This document shows positions 1 to 7,578 of a stretch of DNA of 9,283 nucleotides, piece after piece. Each line of letters begins with the position of its first letter. Within the stretch, counting starts at the first letter, position 1. This stretch comes from Bacteroidales bacterium. GTDB lineage: Bacteria > Bacteroidota > Bacteroidia > Bacteroidales > VadinHA17. The notes beneath the pieces were generated by a model. That model had not been told where the DNA came from. It saw only the letters and a list, made by a program, of their open reading frames with translations, and did no database searches. Where the stretch lies: positions 1 through 9,283 of the forward strand of contig JAAZAP010000283.1 of assembly GCA_012514255.1 (NCBI GenBank). Direction: 5' to 3'. Both the position numbers and the translations under genes were made by a program.

Positions 1-1371
1 AAGCTGGCATCGTATATCGGTCGTATCAACTATGATTTCGATGCGAAATACCTTCTTTCGGTAACAGCGCGTCGTGATGGTTCCAGCCGTCTTTCACCCG
101 ATATTCGCTGGGAATGGTTCCCATCTGTGTCAGCAGGCTGGCGTATTGATCGCGAAAATTTCTTCCCCGTATCCGATAAAACAATCAATCTGTTAAAGAT
201 TCGCGGCAGCTATGGTGTACTTGGCAATGAGAACATAGGCGAATACCAGTACATGGCTGTCATGTCAAGAGGTAATTACACTTATAGCTTTGGAAACACC
301 AAGGTTACCGGCTCGGCGATATCAGACTACGTAAACGAAGCCATCAAGTGGGAAAAGAAAAAGACACTTGACTTTGGTCTCGATCTCGGTATGTTCAGCA
401 ATCAGCTGGAGTTCACATTTGACTGGTACAAATCTACTTCGGAAGACCTTCTTTACAGTGTGGCAGTACCGGCCAATGCAGGTGCTACCAACGCAACGGT
501 AACGATGAACGCAGCGACTATGATAAACTCGGGTCTTGAGTTCCTGGTTGCATATCACAATCATCAGAACGCTGTTAAGTTTGACGTTTCTGCAAACTTC
601 TCCACCCTCAACAACGAGGTGACAAGGCTGGGTGTTTCAAACGAACCTCGTACTGACGGCTACTGCCGGACAGAAGTAGGTCGTGAAGTTGGTTCATTCT
701 ATGGCTACGTTTACGAAGGTATCTTCCAGTCTCAGGAAGAGATAGACAGTCGTGTCAACTCAGAAGGTGAATTCATCAATCAGAGCGGGGCACAACCGGG
801 CGACTGCGCGTACGCCGACCTTAACCTTGATGGTGAAATTACAAACGAAGACCAGCAATTTCTGGGCAGCGGTTTGCCCAAGTATCATTACGGTCTCAAT
901 GCACGTGCTGAATGGAACGGTCTGGACCTGAGCATTTCAACATTTGGAGCTGCAGGTTTCAAGGCTGTTGATTTTGTTGACGTCACATTGCGCAGTTCAT
1001 ATTTTATTCTCAACAAGAGTGTTGATCTGCTGAATGCCTGGAGACCGGATAACACAGACACCGACGTTCCCCGCATAGCATACAAATCGACAGGTTCAAT
1101 CACCAACGATATGTTCAGTAACCGTTTCATACAGGATGCATCATATCTGAAGATTGCCAACATCGAACTGGGCTATAACTTCCCCAACAAATGGTTTGGC
1201 GGCTATGTTCACGGTGTTCGTTTATACGCATCGGCTCAGAACCTGTTCACGTTCTCTAAATACAGGGGTTACAACGTAGACTTCGCAGGAGGCACTTTCA
1301 CTCCCGGTTACAACTATGCTTCGTATCCATCACCACGAACTGTAATGTTCGGAGCTCACTTCTCATTCTAA
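1..1371 (+). CDS. SusC-like TonB-dependent outer-membrane transporter, C-terminal part (5' end outside window)
   Basis: The frame is open from the first base, so this is the last 456 residues of a larger protein; SusC proteins usually run to about 1000 residues, and the plug domain and TonB box must lie upstream. The visible part is beta-barrel. An RRDGSSRLSP segment followed by WFPSVSAGWRID (about residues 24-50) is a hallmark of the SusC/RagA family. A Ca-binding-like loop, DLNLDGEITNED (nt 817-852), has acidic or polar residues at EF-hand positions 1, 3, 5, 7, 9 and 12 and precedes GLPKYHYGLN, as is common in this family. The chain ends in SYPSPRTVMFGAHFSF, a typical last barrel strand with the terminal Phe recognised by the BAM machinery. 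With the SusD partner 29 bases downstream it should import glycan oligosaccharides, here probably arabino-oligosaccharides, using TonB energy. The substrate is inferred from the neighbouring enzymes. GTG at 127 is internal, not a start. Confidence 0.95.
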   Translation, partial: KLASYIGRINYDFDAKYLLSVTARRDGSSRLSPDIRWEWFPSVSAGWRIDRENFFPVSDKTINLLKIRGSYGVLGNENIGEYQYMAVMSRGNYTYSFGNTKVTGSAISDYVNEAIKWEKKKTLDFGLDLGMFSNQLEFTFDWYKSTSEDLLYSVAVPANAGATNATVTMNAATMINSGLEFLVAYHNHQNAVKFDVSANFSTLNNEVTRLGVSNEPRTDGYCRTEVGREVGSFYGYVYEGIFQSQEEIDSRVNSEGEFINQSGAQPGDCAYADLNLDGEITNEDQQFLGSGLPKYHYGLNARAEWNGLDLSISTFGAAGFKAVDFVDVTLRSSYFILNKSVDLLNAWRPDNTDTDVPRIAYKSTGSITNDMFSNRFIQDASYLKIANIELGYNFPNKWFGGYVHGVRLYASAQNLFTFSKYRGYNVDFAGGTFTPGYNYASYPSPRTVMFGAHFSF

Positions 1372-1400
1372 ATGTGTAATCAAAGAAACAGGATAGCATT

Positions 1401-3158
1401 ATGAAAACTTTAAAGTTATTTATAGCAATGCTGGCGATTATTGCAGGTATGACAGCCTGCGATGATATGCTCGATGTTACGAACCCGAACAGCCAGACAA
1501 CATTTGATTTTGGCGATTCAGAGTCAGAACTTCAGGAGGTAATCATCGCGTGCTACAACCGCATACGCCTCGAGGGTACGTTTTCCCGTGTCGGTTACAC
1601 TATGGATGCCGTACGCGGTGACGAAGTCTGGAACTCATCACAACAGTGGTATCTGGAGTATGACAACCTCAATTCTCCGGGCACAATTGAAATAGGAGAC
1701 CAATGGATCTGGCGCGACAACTATCATGTAGTAAACCGCACCAACTTTGTTTTGTCTAAAGTGGATGGAGTTAATCTGTCAGAAGATGCTTATAATCAGA
1801 TAGCCGGACAGGCTCTTTTCCTCAGATCCCTGGCATACTATCACCTGGCCACTTATTACCAGTCTGTTCCACTGATTACGGACTATGCATCCTATTCAGA
1901 CATCAATACAATGTATGCATCCAATAATACCCAGGATGAAGTGTTTGACCAGATAGAGGCAGACCTTACCCTGGCAATGCAAATGTTGCCATCGCGCGAT
2001 AAAGGTGGTGAATGGGCTAAAGGTCGTGCCACATGCGGCTCTGCTGCCGGATATCTGGCTCGTGCACTCATGTTTCGTCATAAATTTGAGGAGGCTTATG
2101 ATGTACTGAAGGACATCATCGCCGGTGTGTACGGGCATTATGAGCTTACAGACGACTACGGTGACAATTTCAGGGAAGGTGCGGCATATGAGAATAACGT
2201 AGAGAGCCTGTTCGAGGTTCAGTTTATGGACTATGGCACAGGTGGCACAATCCAGGAGTGGACTCCGGTAAACATAAACATAGAGGCAACCCAGGGTCAT
2301 GCCGTAGAAAGCAACTACGGCTCCCAGCAACTGGGTAGCTGGGGAGACCTGGCCGGTGCACCCTGGTTGTATAACCTGTTTAGAAAAGAGAATTGTACAG
2401 ATGGCCGTCTCGATCCACGTTTATACTGGACCCTTGTAACATACGAAAGTGAATATAATGCCTATACCGGCCTGAAGACTGCAGCCTATCCTGACGGAGA
2501 TCCTCGTTCCAACACTGTTTACCAGGCAGAGATAACTGCAACACCTGTATCAAACACAGCCCAGGGTGGTATATCAATAGCCAAGTTCTCAAATGCAAGA
2601 AACAACATCTACAGTACTATCAGAACAGGATTGCATTGTGGAATCAATCTGCGCCTGATGCGTTACAGCGATGTTTTACTTCGTGCAGCAGAATGCGAGA
2701 ATGAAATCAATGGGCCAACGCAGACCGCTATTGATTACATTAACATAGTACGTCAACGCGTTGCTCTTCCGGATCTTGAGCTTGATGACTTCCCGACTGC
2801 TGATCATCTTTTCGAACAGATAGCAAATGTTGAGCGTCCCAAAGAATTCGGTTGCGAAAACGGACGCGGCATAGACCTGCTCCGCTGGGGATTCTTCTAC
2901 ACTGCTGACCGTCTGAATCAGCTGGTTGAGCATGCTTATTACAAGCGTGATGGAACAGCCTCAACAGAAGAGCTTACCGCCGAAACCGCTGACGATTCAT
3001 CTTTCAATTACTACTACAAGGGGCACGAATATTTCCCGATTTATCAGTCTACTCTTAATGCCAATCCTAACCTTACAGGTAACTCGGCAAACAAGAATGA
3101 AGATAACGGACCTGCTTTCCTGGCGAAATGGAGTGTTCGTCCTGTTGTAGATTTGTAA
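1401..3158 (+). CDS. SusD/RagB-like outer-membrane glycan-binding lipoprotein
   Basis: A complete 585-residue protein, at the upper side of the usual SusD range of roughly 500-600. It begins with a lipoprotein signal peptide: Lys at 2 and 5, a hydrophobic core, and lipobox M-T-A-C with the lipidated Cys at 20, followed by acidic DDMLDV as is common in SusD proteins. Family landmarks include the TPR-like helix LFLRSLAYYHLATYYQSVPL (from about residue 139), LRLMRYSDVLLRAAE (about 416-430) and GRGIDLLRWGFF (about 488). These match the SusD/RagB fold, in which a lipoprotein lid sits on the SusC barrel at the cell surface and binds oligosaccharides. The ATG at 1401 is chosen because it gives the intact signal peptide and lies 29 bases after the susC stop; no strong Shine-Dalgarno sequence is seen. 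It ends in WSVRPVVDL rather than the NPGY-like ending of many homologues, which may mark a sub-branch. Its glycan cannot be read from sequence; arabinan is inferred from context. Confidence 0.95.
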   Translation: MKTLKLFIAMLAIIAGMTACDDMLDVTNPNSQTTFDFGDSESELQEVIIACYNRIRLEGTFSRVGYTMDAVRGDEVWNSSQQWYLEYDNLNSPGTIEIGDQWIWRDNYHVVNRTNFVLSKVDGVNLSEDAYNQIAGQALFLRSLAYYHLATYYQSVPLITDYASYSDINTMYASNNTQDEVFDQIEADLTLAMQMLPSRDKGGEWAKGRATCGSAAGYLARALMFRHKFEEAYDVLKDIIAGVYGHYELTDDYGDNFREGAAYENNVESLFEVQFMDYGTGGTIQEWTPVNINIEATQGHAVESNYGSQQLGSWGDLAGAPWLYNLFRKENCTDGRLDPRLYWTLVTYESEYNAYTGLKTAAYPDGDPRSNTVYQAEITATPVSNTAQGGISIAKFSNARNNIYSTIRTGLHCGINLRLMRYSDVLLRAAECENEINGPTQTAIDYINIVRQRVALPDLELDDFPTADHLFEQIANVERPKEFGCENGRGIDLLRWGFFYTADRLNQLVEHAYYKRDGTASTEELTAETADDSSFNYYYKGHEYFPIYQSTLNANPNLTGNSANKNEDNGPAFLAKWSVRPVVDL

Positions 3159-3173
3159 TTACTTTCTTGATTT

Positions 3174-3222
3174 AGAGACTTCCTTATCAGCATATTTTTC
3201 GTATGTTGGTGAGGAAGTCTTT
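3174..3222 (+). promoter_or_regulatory. Long G·U-rich RNA hairpin between susD and the GH43 gene; possible attenuator, terminator or mRNA-stability element
   Basis: The 84-base gap after susD contains an imperfect inverted repeat. Bases 3174-3195 pair with 3201-3222 around a 5-base loop (TTTTC, 3196-3200), giving 22 consecutive pairs. All five non-Watson-Crick positions are G·U wobbles in the + strand RNA (3175-3221, 3185-3211, 3187-3209, 3190-3206, 3195-3201). The complementary strand would have A·C mismatches there, so the structure is specific to the operon transcript. Only a short T run (3220-3223) follows, so it is a weak match to an intrinsic terminator. It could instead protect the 3' end of the susCD message or reduce read-through into the enzyme genes. 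It ends 20 bases before the preferred GH43 start at 3243 and could affect translation too. The pairing is directly visible; the role is inferred. Confidence 0.6.
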
Positions 3223-3242
3223 TGAAAGAAAACATACTCGGG

Positions 3243-4904
3243 ATGAAACTAAAGTATTTTCTGATCTTGTCTCTCGCAATAACTGCCCTGTGCATGGCCG
3301 GGTGCAATAATGATCATACTGAACCTGATGACGATGATAATGACACCAATGATACTTTTACCATTCCGACATATGCCGATGATTACTCATCAATAGCCTC
3401 GTGGTCAGACCGGAACATCTGGAATCTGGCCAACGTGCATGATCCATCGGTTGCTTTCTACGATGGCTATTACTATATGTACGGCACCGATGCCTCATAT
3501 GGTAATGCTGCCGAAGGGCATGGGCATTTTCAGGGCAAGCGTTCAACCGACCTGGTTAACTGGCAATGGGTAGGCGGACCATTTTATGAAGCGCCTTCCT
3601 GGGTGGCCGACTCGCTCAACGCCATTCGTTCGCGCATGGGTCTTGATGCCATTACCCGGGACAACATAGTATACCTATACTGGGCCCCGACAGTGCGCCG
3701 GGTCAATGTCGGCGGGCAGGAGATCCTGCGAATGTACTACTGCATAGTCATCGATAACTACATCAAAACCGGCAACCCCGTCTCAGCAGCCTTTGATGGA
3801 AGCTGGAGCGAACGCGCCTTTATTGGTATGTGCGAATCATCTGATCCGGCCGGAGCAGTCTGGACTGACAAGGGTTACATTACCTGTTCATCGTCTGATC
3901 GTGGCCTGGACTACACTCGCACAAGTACTAATGACTGGAGCGCATATTTCTACTACAACGCCATCGACCCTACGTATATCGTAACACCTGAGGGGGAGCA
4001 TTACCTCATATATGGCTCGTGGCATAGCGGCTTCGCACTGCTGCAGCTCAATGCAGCAACAGGCAAGCCGCTCAATGCACAGGGCAATCCCTGGGCAAAC
4101 AGTGCGGGTGAGCTGACAGCCCGATATGGTGAGAGAATCGGCACACGCACAGCCTCGTCACGCTGGCAGGCCAGTGAAGCTCCGGAAATAATATTCAAGG
4201 ATGGTTACTACTATCTGTTCATGGCCTATGATCCTCTTGACATACCTTACAATACGCGGGTGGTCAGAAGCACAAGCATCGAAGGTCCGTACCTCGACAT
4301 CACCGGGCGTAACTTTACCAGCGGAAGCGGTGACTGTTACCCCATAGTAACCCATCCTTACAAATTCAACCTCAGTTACGGATGGGTAGGTATATCACAC
4401 TGCTGTATCTTCAAAAAGGAAGACGCAAACGAATGGTTCTACATGTCGCAGGGACGATTGCCTGAAAATGTTGGTGGCAATCCCTACTCCAATGCCATCA
4501 TGATGGGGCATGTACGCCGCATTGTCTGGTGTCCGGCTTCTACGGGTGAACCCGATAACCTATGGCCGGTAGCATTACCCGAACGTTATGCAGCAGTGCC
4601 GGATTATGGCACTATTATCAGGGACTCGCTTGTAGGAACGTGGGAGCATATTAACCTAGGCTACAACTATAGGGTACAGAATGCCGCAACGGCCCTGACC
4701 CTCAATGCTGACGGCACTATGTCAGGAGCACTGTCAGGCAACTGGAGCTACGATGCAACAAAAAAACAACTCACTCTGGGTAATGTTGTTGTTTGCGTTG
4801 AACGCGAAGCAGACTGGGAAGCCAATCCGCGACGCGTAACATTCGTCTATGCAGGAACTGAAAAGAATCTGAACGCAACTTATTGGGGCAAAAAGAAAAA
4901 ATAA
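3243..4904 (+). CDS. GH43 endo-alpha-1,5-L-arabinanase-like surface lipoprotein with C-terminal accessory domain
   Basis: A 553-residue protein starting at ATG 3243, chosen over the in-frame TTG at 3222 because that codon overlaps the hairpin and the ATG gives a normal lipoprotein signal peptide. The lipobox is M-A-G-C with Cys at 21, followed by the acidic stretch NNDHTEPDDDDND, which resembles a Bacteroidota surface-export signal. The five-bladed propeller carries the GH43 triad: Asp67 in VHDPS (base), Asp242 in NAIDP (pKa modulator) and Glu312 in SEAPEI (acid). His386 in GISHCC may be the central metal-site His. WAPTVRRV, IYGSWHSGF and SQGRLPENV resemble extracellular endo-arabinanases of Bacteroides. 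A C-terminal beta-rich domain (about 455-550, from LVGTWEHINL) resembles the GH43_C accessory domain of large arabinanases; the chain ends in four Lys. It probably makes the first cuts in arabinan at the cell surface. The family is firm; the endo mode and substrate are inferred. Confidence 0.9.
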   Translation: MKLKYFLILSLAITALCMAGCNNDHTEPDDDDNDTNDTFTIPTYADDYSSIASWSDRNIWNLANVHDPSVAFYDGYYYMYGTDASYGNAAEGHGHFQGKRSTDLVNWQWVGGPFYEAPSWVADSLNAIRSRMGLDAITRDNIVYLYWAPTVRRVNVGGQEILRMYYCIVIDNYIKTGNPVSAAFDGSWSERAFIGMCESSDPAGAVWTDKGYITCSSSDRGLDYTRTSTNDWSAYFYYNAIDPTYIVTPEGEHYLIYGSWHSGFALLQLNAATGKPLNAQGNPWANSAGELTARYGERIGTRTASSRWQASEAPEIIFKDGYYYLFMAYDPLDIPYNTRVVRSTSIEGPYLDITGRNFTSGSGDCYPIVTHPYKFNLSYGWVGISHCCIFKKEDANEWFYMSQGRLPENVGGNPYSNAIMMGHVRRIVWCPASTGEPDNLWPVALPERYAAVPDYGTIIRDSLVGTWEHINLGYNYRVQNAATALTLNADGTMSGALSGNWSYDATKKQLTLGNVVVCVEREADWEANPRRVTFVYAGTEKNLNATYWGKKKK

Positions 4905-4959
4905 TATCGATATATTGCTGAATCCAAATAATTAAAAAATATAAAAAAGAGAACAGGTT

Positions 4960-6522
4960 ATGAGATATTCCAGCATCATCACAACAGTAATTCTGATACT
5001 GTCAGCTTTGGCATTTACTGCCTCTGCTCAGTCAGGTGATAAAAACGGGCAGGCTAATATAATAATAAGCACAGACCTGGGAACAGAGACTATCAGCCGC
5101 CATATTTACGGTCATTTTTCAGAACATCTGGGGCATTGCATCTATGGTGGCTACTGGGTAGGCGAGGATGCCACCGTACCTAATACAAGGGGCATCAGAA
5201 ATGACGTTGTGGAAGCCCTTAAAAAGACACAGATCCCAAATCTCCGCTGGCCGGGCGGTTGCTTTGCCGATGAATATCACTGGATGGACGGTATCGGACC
5301 GCGGGAGAACAGGCCTGAAATGATTAATACCCACTGGGGAGGGGTGACTGAAGACAACAGCTTCGGAACGCATGAATTCCTTGACCTGTGCGAACAGCTT
5401 GGCGCCGAGCCGGTCATCTGCGGAAATGTAGGCAGCGGATCAGTAGAGGAGATGTCAAAATGGGTTGAATATATAAATTTTGACGGTGTCAGCCCGATGG
5501 CCGATCTGCGTCGCAAGAACGGCCGTGACAAACCCTGGAACGTGAAGTACTGGGGTGTCGGAAATGAGAATTGGGGTTGCGGCGGTCATATGACAGCTGA
5601 CTTTTATGCTGACCAGTACAGGCGGTATGCAACCTTTGCAAGAAACTACGGTAATAACCATCTTATGAAGATTGCCGGTGGCGCAAACTCCACAGACTAT
5701 AACTGGACCGAGACGCTGATGCGCGATGTGCCTCATTTTCTGATGTGGGGAATTTCCCTTCATTACTACACAACAAACTGGGAGAATAAGGGCTCTGCCA
5801 CAAAGTTCGGAGAGAAGGAATATTTTGAAACCCTTGAGAGATGCCTGAACGTAGAAACGGCGCTGGACCGGCATATCACAATCATGGATAAATATGATCC
5901 CGCAAAGCGGATTGCCCTTGTGGTTGATGAATGGGGCACCTGGTGGGATGTGGAGCCAGGCACCAACCCGGGATTTCTCTTCCAGCAGAACACCCTCCGT
6001 GATGCAATAGTGGCCGGTATATCACTCAATTATTTCAATGAGCGCTGTGACAGGATCAGGATGGCCAACATTGCCCAGACAGTAAATGTGCTGCAGTCGC
6101 TTATCTTCACTGATGGTGAGAAGATGCTGCTTACTCCCACATACCACGTCTTTGAGATGTACAAGGTGCACCAGGATGCAACCCTTCTGCCGCTTGATGT
6201 CAATTGCGGCACCTATGCTATGGATGGCAGGGAACTGGCTTCAATCAGCGCCTCGGCATCAAAGGATGCAGACGGCACAGTTCATATCTCCGTGGTTAAT
6301 ATCGAGCCGTCTGAAGACATAAAATTGCTTATCGACCTGCGCGGAGGGGATTATAAGGAAGTATCGGCAAGAGTACTTACGGCACCGGAACTCAACACCC
6401 ACAATACGTTTGACAGGCCGGAAGAAATAAAACCTGCAACTTTCAAAGAGGTGAAGATCAAAAAGAATATCCTGAGCCTTGACATGCCGGCGAAGTCAAT
6501 CATCGTGCTCGAAGTTAAATAG
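4960..6522 (+). CDS. GH51 alpha-L-arabinofuranosidase, secreted (GNENWGCGG type)
   Basis: A 520-residue enzyme, normal length for GH51. A type I signal peptide (hydrophobic residues 6-20, probable cleavage at TASA|QS) sends it out of the cytoplasm, probably to the periplasm; there is no lipobox. The TIM-barrel domain has the usual start, [14 protein letters not shown], then [15 protein letters not shown]. The acid/base is Glu203 in [11 protein letters not shown] and the nucleophile is Glu324 in [25 protein letters not shown] and the all-beta C-terminal domain ending in [12 protein letters not shown] complete the fold. GH51 enzymes release terminal alpha-L-arabinofuranosyl groups from arabinan or arabinoxylan with retention of configuration. 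The start at 4960 follows an A-rich leader (about 4931-4950), the usual Bacteroidota pattern. It lies 55 bases after the GH43 gene and 3 bases before the next, consistent with co-transcription. His210 follows the GCGG motif. The family is certain; preference for alpha-1,2, -1,3 or -1,5 links cannot be read. Confidence 0.95.
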   Translation: MRYSSIITTVILILSALAFTASAQSGDKNGQANIIISTDLGTETISRHIYGHFSEHLGHCIYGGYWVGEDATVPNTRGIRNDVVEALKKTQIPNLRWPGGCFADEYHWMDGIGPRENRPEMINTHWGGVTEDNSFGTHEFLDLCEQLGAEPVICGNVGSGSVEEMSKWVEYINFDGVSPMADLRRKNGRDKPWNVKYWGVGNENWGCGGHMTADFYADQYRRYATFARNYGNNHLMKIAGGANSTDYNWTETLMRDVPHFLMWGISLHYYTTNWENKGSATKFGEKEYFETLERCLNVETALDRHITIMDKYDPAKRIALVVDEWGTWWDVEPGTNPGFLFQQNTLRDAIVAGISLNYFNERCDRIRMANIAQTVNVLQSLIFTDGEKMLLTPTYHVFEMYKVHQDATLLPLDVNCGTYAMDGRELASISASASKDADGTVHISVVNIEPSEDIKLLIDLRGGDYKEVSARVLTAPELNTHNTFDRPEEIKPATFKEVKIKKNILSLDMPAKSIIVLEVK

Positions 6523-6525
6523 ATA

Positions 6526-7542
6526 ATGTGCAAAGGAATGAGGGCAAAAAAAGTATTTCTGGGAGTTCTGATTTTGATATTGTCAGTGCCCGTTGCCGCT
6601 CAGCCGGGTGGCATATCTGTCCATGACCCTGTCATGGCCAGGGAGGATGGCACATATTATCTGTTCTGTACCGGAATGGGCATATCAGTGTTCTCATCTC
6701 CGGACATGATTAGCTGGAAACCGGAAAAACCCGTGTTTGACAGGGCTCCAGAATGGGCGGTCAGGGCTGTTCCCGGTTACAGGGGTCACACCTGGGCGCC
6801 TGACATCTCCTTTCATGATGGCACTTATTACCTCTATTATTCAGTCTCCGCATTCGGCAAAAACACTTCATGCATAGGGGTGGCAACAAATACTACGCTT
6901 GACCCTGCAAATCCTGCCTTCAAATGGATTGATCATGGAATGGTTGTGCAGTCTGTTCCCGGACGTGACATGTGGAATGCCATCGATCCCAACCTTATCA
7001 CGGATGATGATGGAACGCCGTGGCTCGTATTCGGTTCTTTCTGGGACGGAATGAAACTGACAAAGCTTGATAAAAGTCTCACTAAACTCTCTGATCCCCA
7101 GGAATGGCATACAGTGGCTGCACGCCCCCGTGATTATTATACTGAAGAGACCAGTGCCGGCGAGGGTGCCATAGAGGCTCCGTTTATAATAAAAAGGAAC
7201 GGATATTACTGGCTGTTTGTATCGTTCGATTTTTGCTGCCGTGGGCTTGAAAGCAACTACAAGATTATGGTGGGAAGGTCTGAAAAGATTACCGGCCCCT
7301 ACCTTGACAGGAACGGTCATCCGATGACTCATGGCGGAGGCACCCCGTTGCTGACGGGTAACAAGGCCTGGCCCGGAGTGGGACATAACTCCGTTTATAA
7401 TTTTGACGGTCATGACTATATCATATATCATGGCTATGATGCAGCAGATCATGGCAGGCCCAAGCTGCTGATTGATAAGCTGGAATGGGACAATGAGGGC
7501 TGGCCGGTGGTTATCAACAGTGTCACAGCCAGTAAAAAATAA
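6526..7542 (+). CDS. GH43 arabinanase (endo- or exo-alpha-1,5-L-arabinanase), secreted, single-domain
   Basis: A compact 338-residue enzyme that is essentially the GH43 propeller alone. It has a signal peptide (core VFLGVLILILSVPV, probable cleavage at VAA|QP) and no lipobox, so it is probably periplasmic. Catalytic residues, numbered from 6526, are Asp34 in VHDPVM (base), Asp154 in NAIDPN (pKa modulator) and Glu217 in AIEAPF (acid). GHTWAPDISF, FDFCCRGLESNYKIMVGRS, GGGTPLL and GVGHNSVY, with His287 as the likely metal ligand, are characteristic of the classic arabinanase branch of GH43. It should shorten arabino-oligosaccharides; exo versus endo action is not decidable here. The start is only 3 bases after the preceding stop, suggesting translational coupling. 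A second in-frame ATG at 6538 gives a signal peptide with a more usual short basic start (MRAKK) and may be the true start, since AAAGGA sits too close before it to settle the matter. Nine of its 13 Arg codons are AGG, unlike susC and susD. Confidence 0.93.
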   Translation: MCKGMRAKKVFLGVLILILSVPVAAQPGGISVHDPVMAREDGTYYLFCTGMGISVFSSPDMISWKPEKPVFDRAPEWAVRAVPGYRGHTWAPDISFHDGTYYLYYSVSAFGKNTSCIGVATNTTLDPANPAFKWIDHGMVVQSVPGRDMWNAIDPNLITDDDGTPWLVFGSFWDGMKLTKLDKSLTKLSDPQEWHTVAARPRDYYTEETSAGEGAIEAPFIIKRNGYYWLFVSFDFCCRGLESNYKIMVGRSEKITGPYLDRNGHPMTHGGGTPLLTGNKAWPGVGHNSVYNFDGHDYIIYHGYDAADHGRPKLLIDKLEWDNEGWPVVINSVTASKK

Positions 7543-7578
7543 AACAGGAAATTCATATCACAACTAAAATCAATTGAA

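Noticed and set aside
817..852. EF-hand or dockerin-like loop in the SusC fragment as a sign of cellulosome-type function
   Set aside because: A single DxNxDG loop at this place is common in SusC barrels and is not a dockerin, which needs two repeats.
3167..3200. Possible Bacteroidota promoter in the susD-GH43 gap (TTG at 3167, TATTTTTC at 3193)
   Set aside because: The -7 element is imperfect, the spacing to the TTG is longer than the usual 19-21 bases, and both elements fall in or next to the hairpin. The bases are better explained by the RNA structure.
3222..3242. TTG start giving seven extra residues on the first GH43
   Set aside because: The codon overlaps the base of the 3174-3222 hairpin, and the extension would disturb an otherwise standard lipoprotein signal peptide starting at ATG 3243.
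4904..4913. Perfect 10-base palindrome ATATCGATAT after the first GH43 stop
   Set aside because: It is short, AT-rich and without a T run, so it is expected by chance and is not a credible terminator or operator.
6868..7452. Long open frame on the minus strand (194 codons) inside the second GH43
   Set aside because: It lies wholly within a gene with intact GH43 motifs, shows no recognisable domain, and is explained by codon bias. Similar minus-strand frames at 1896-2330, 5455-5874 and 8476-8940 were rejected for the same reason.
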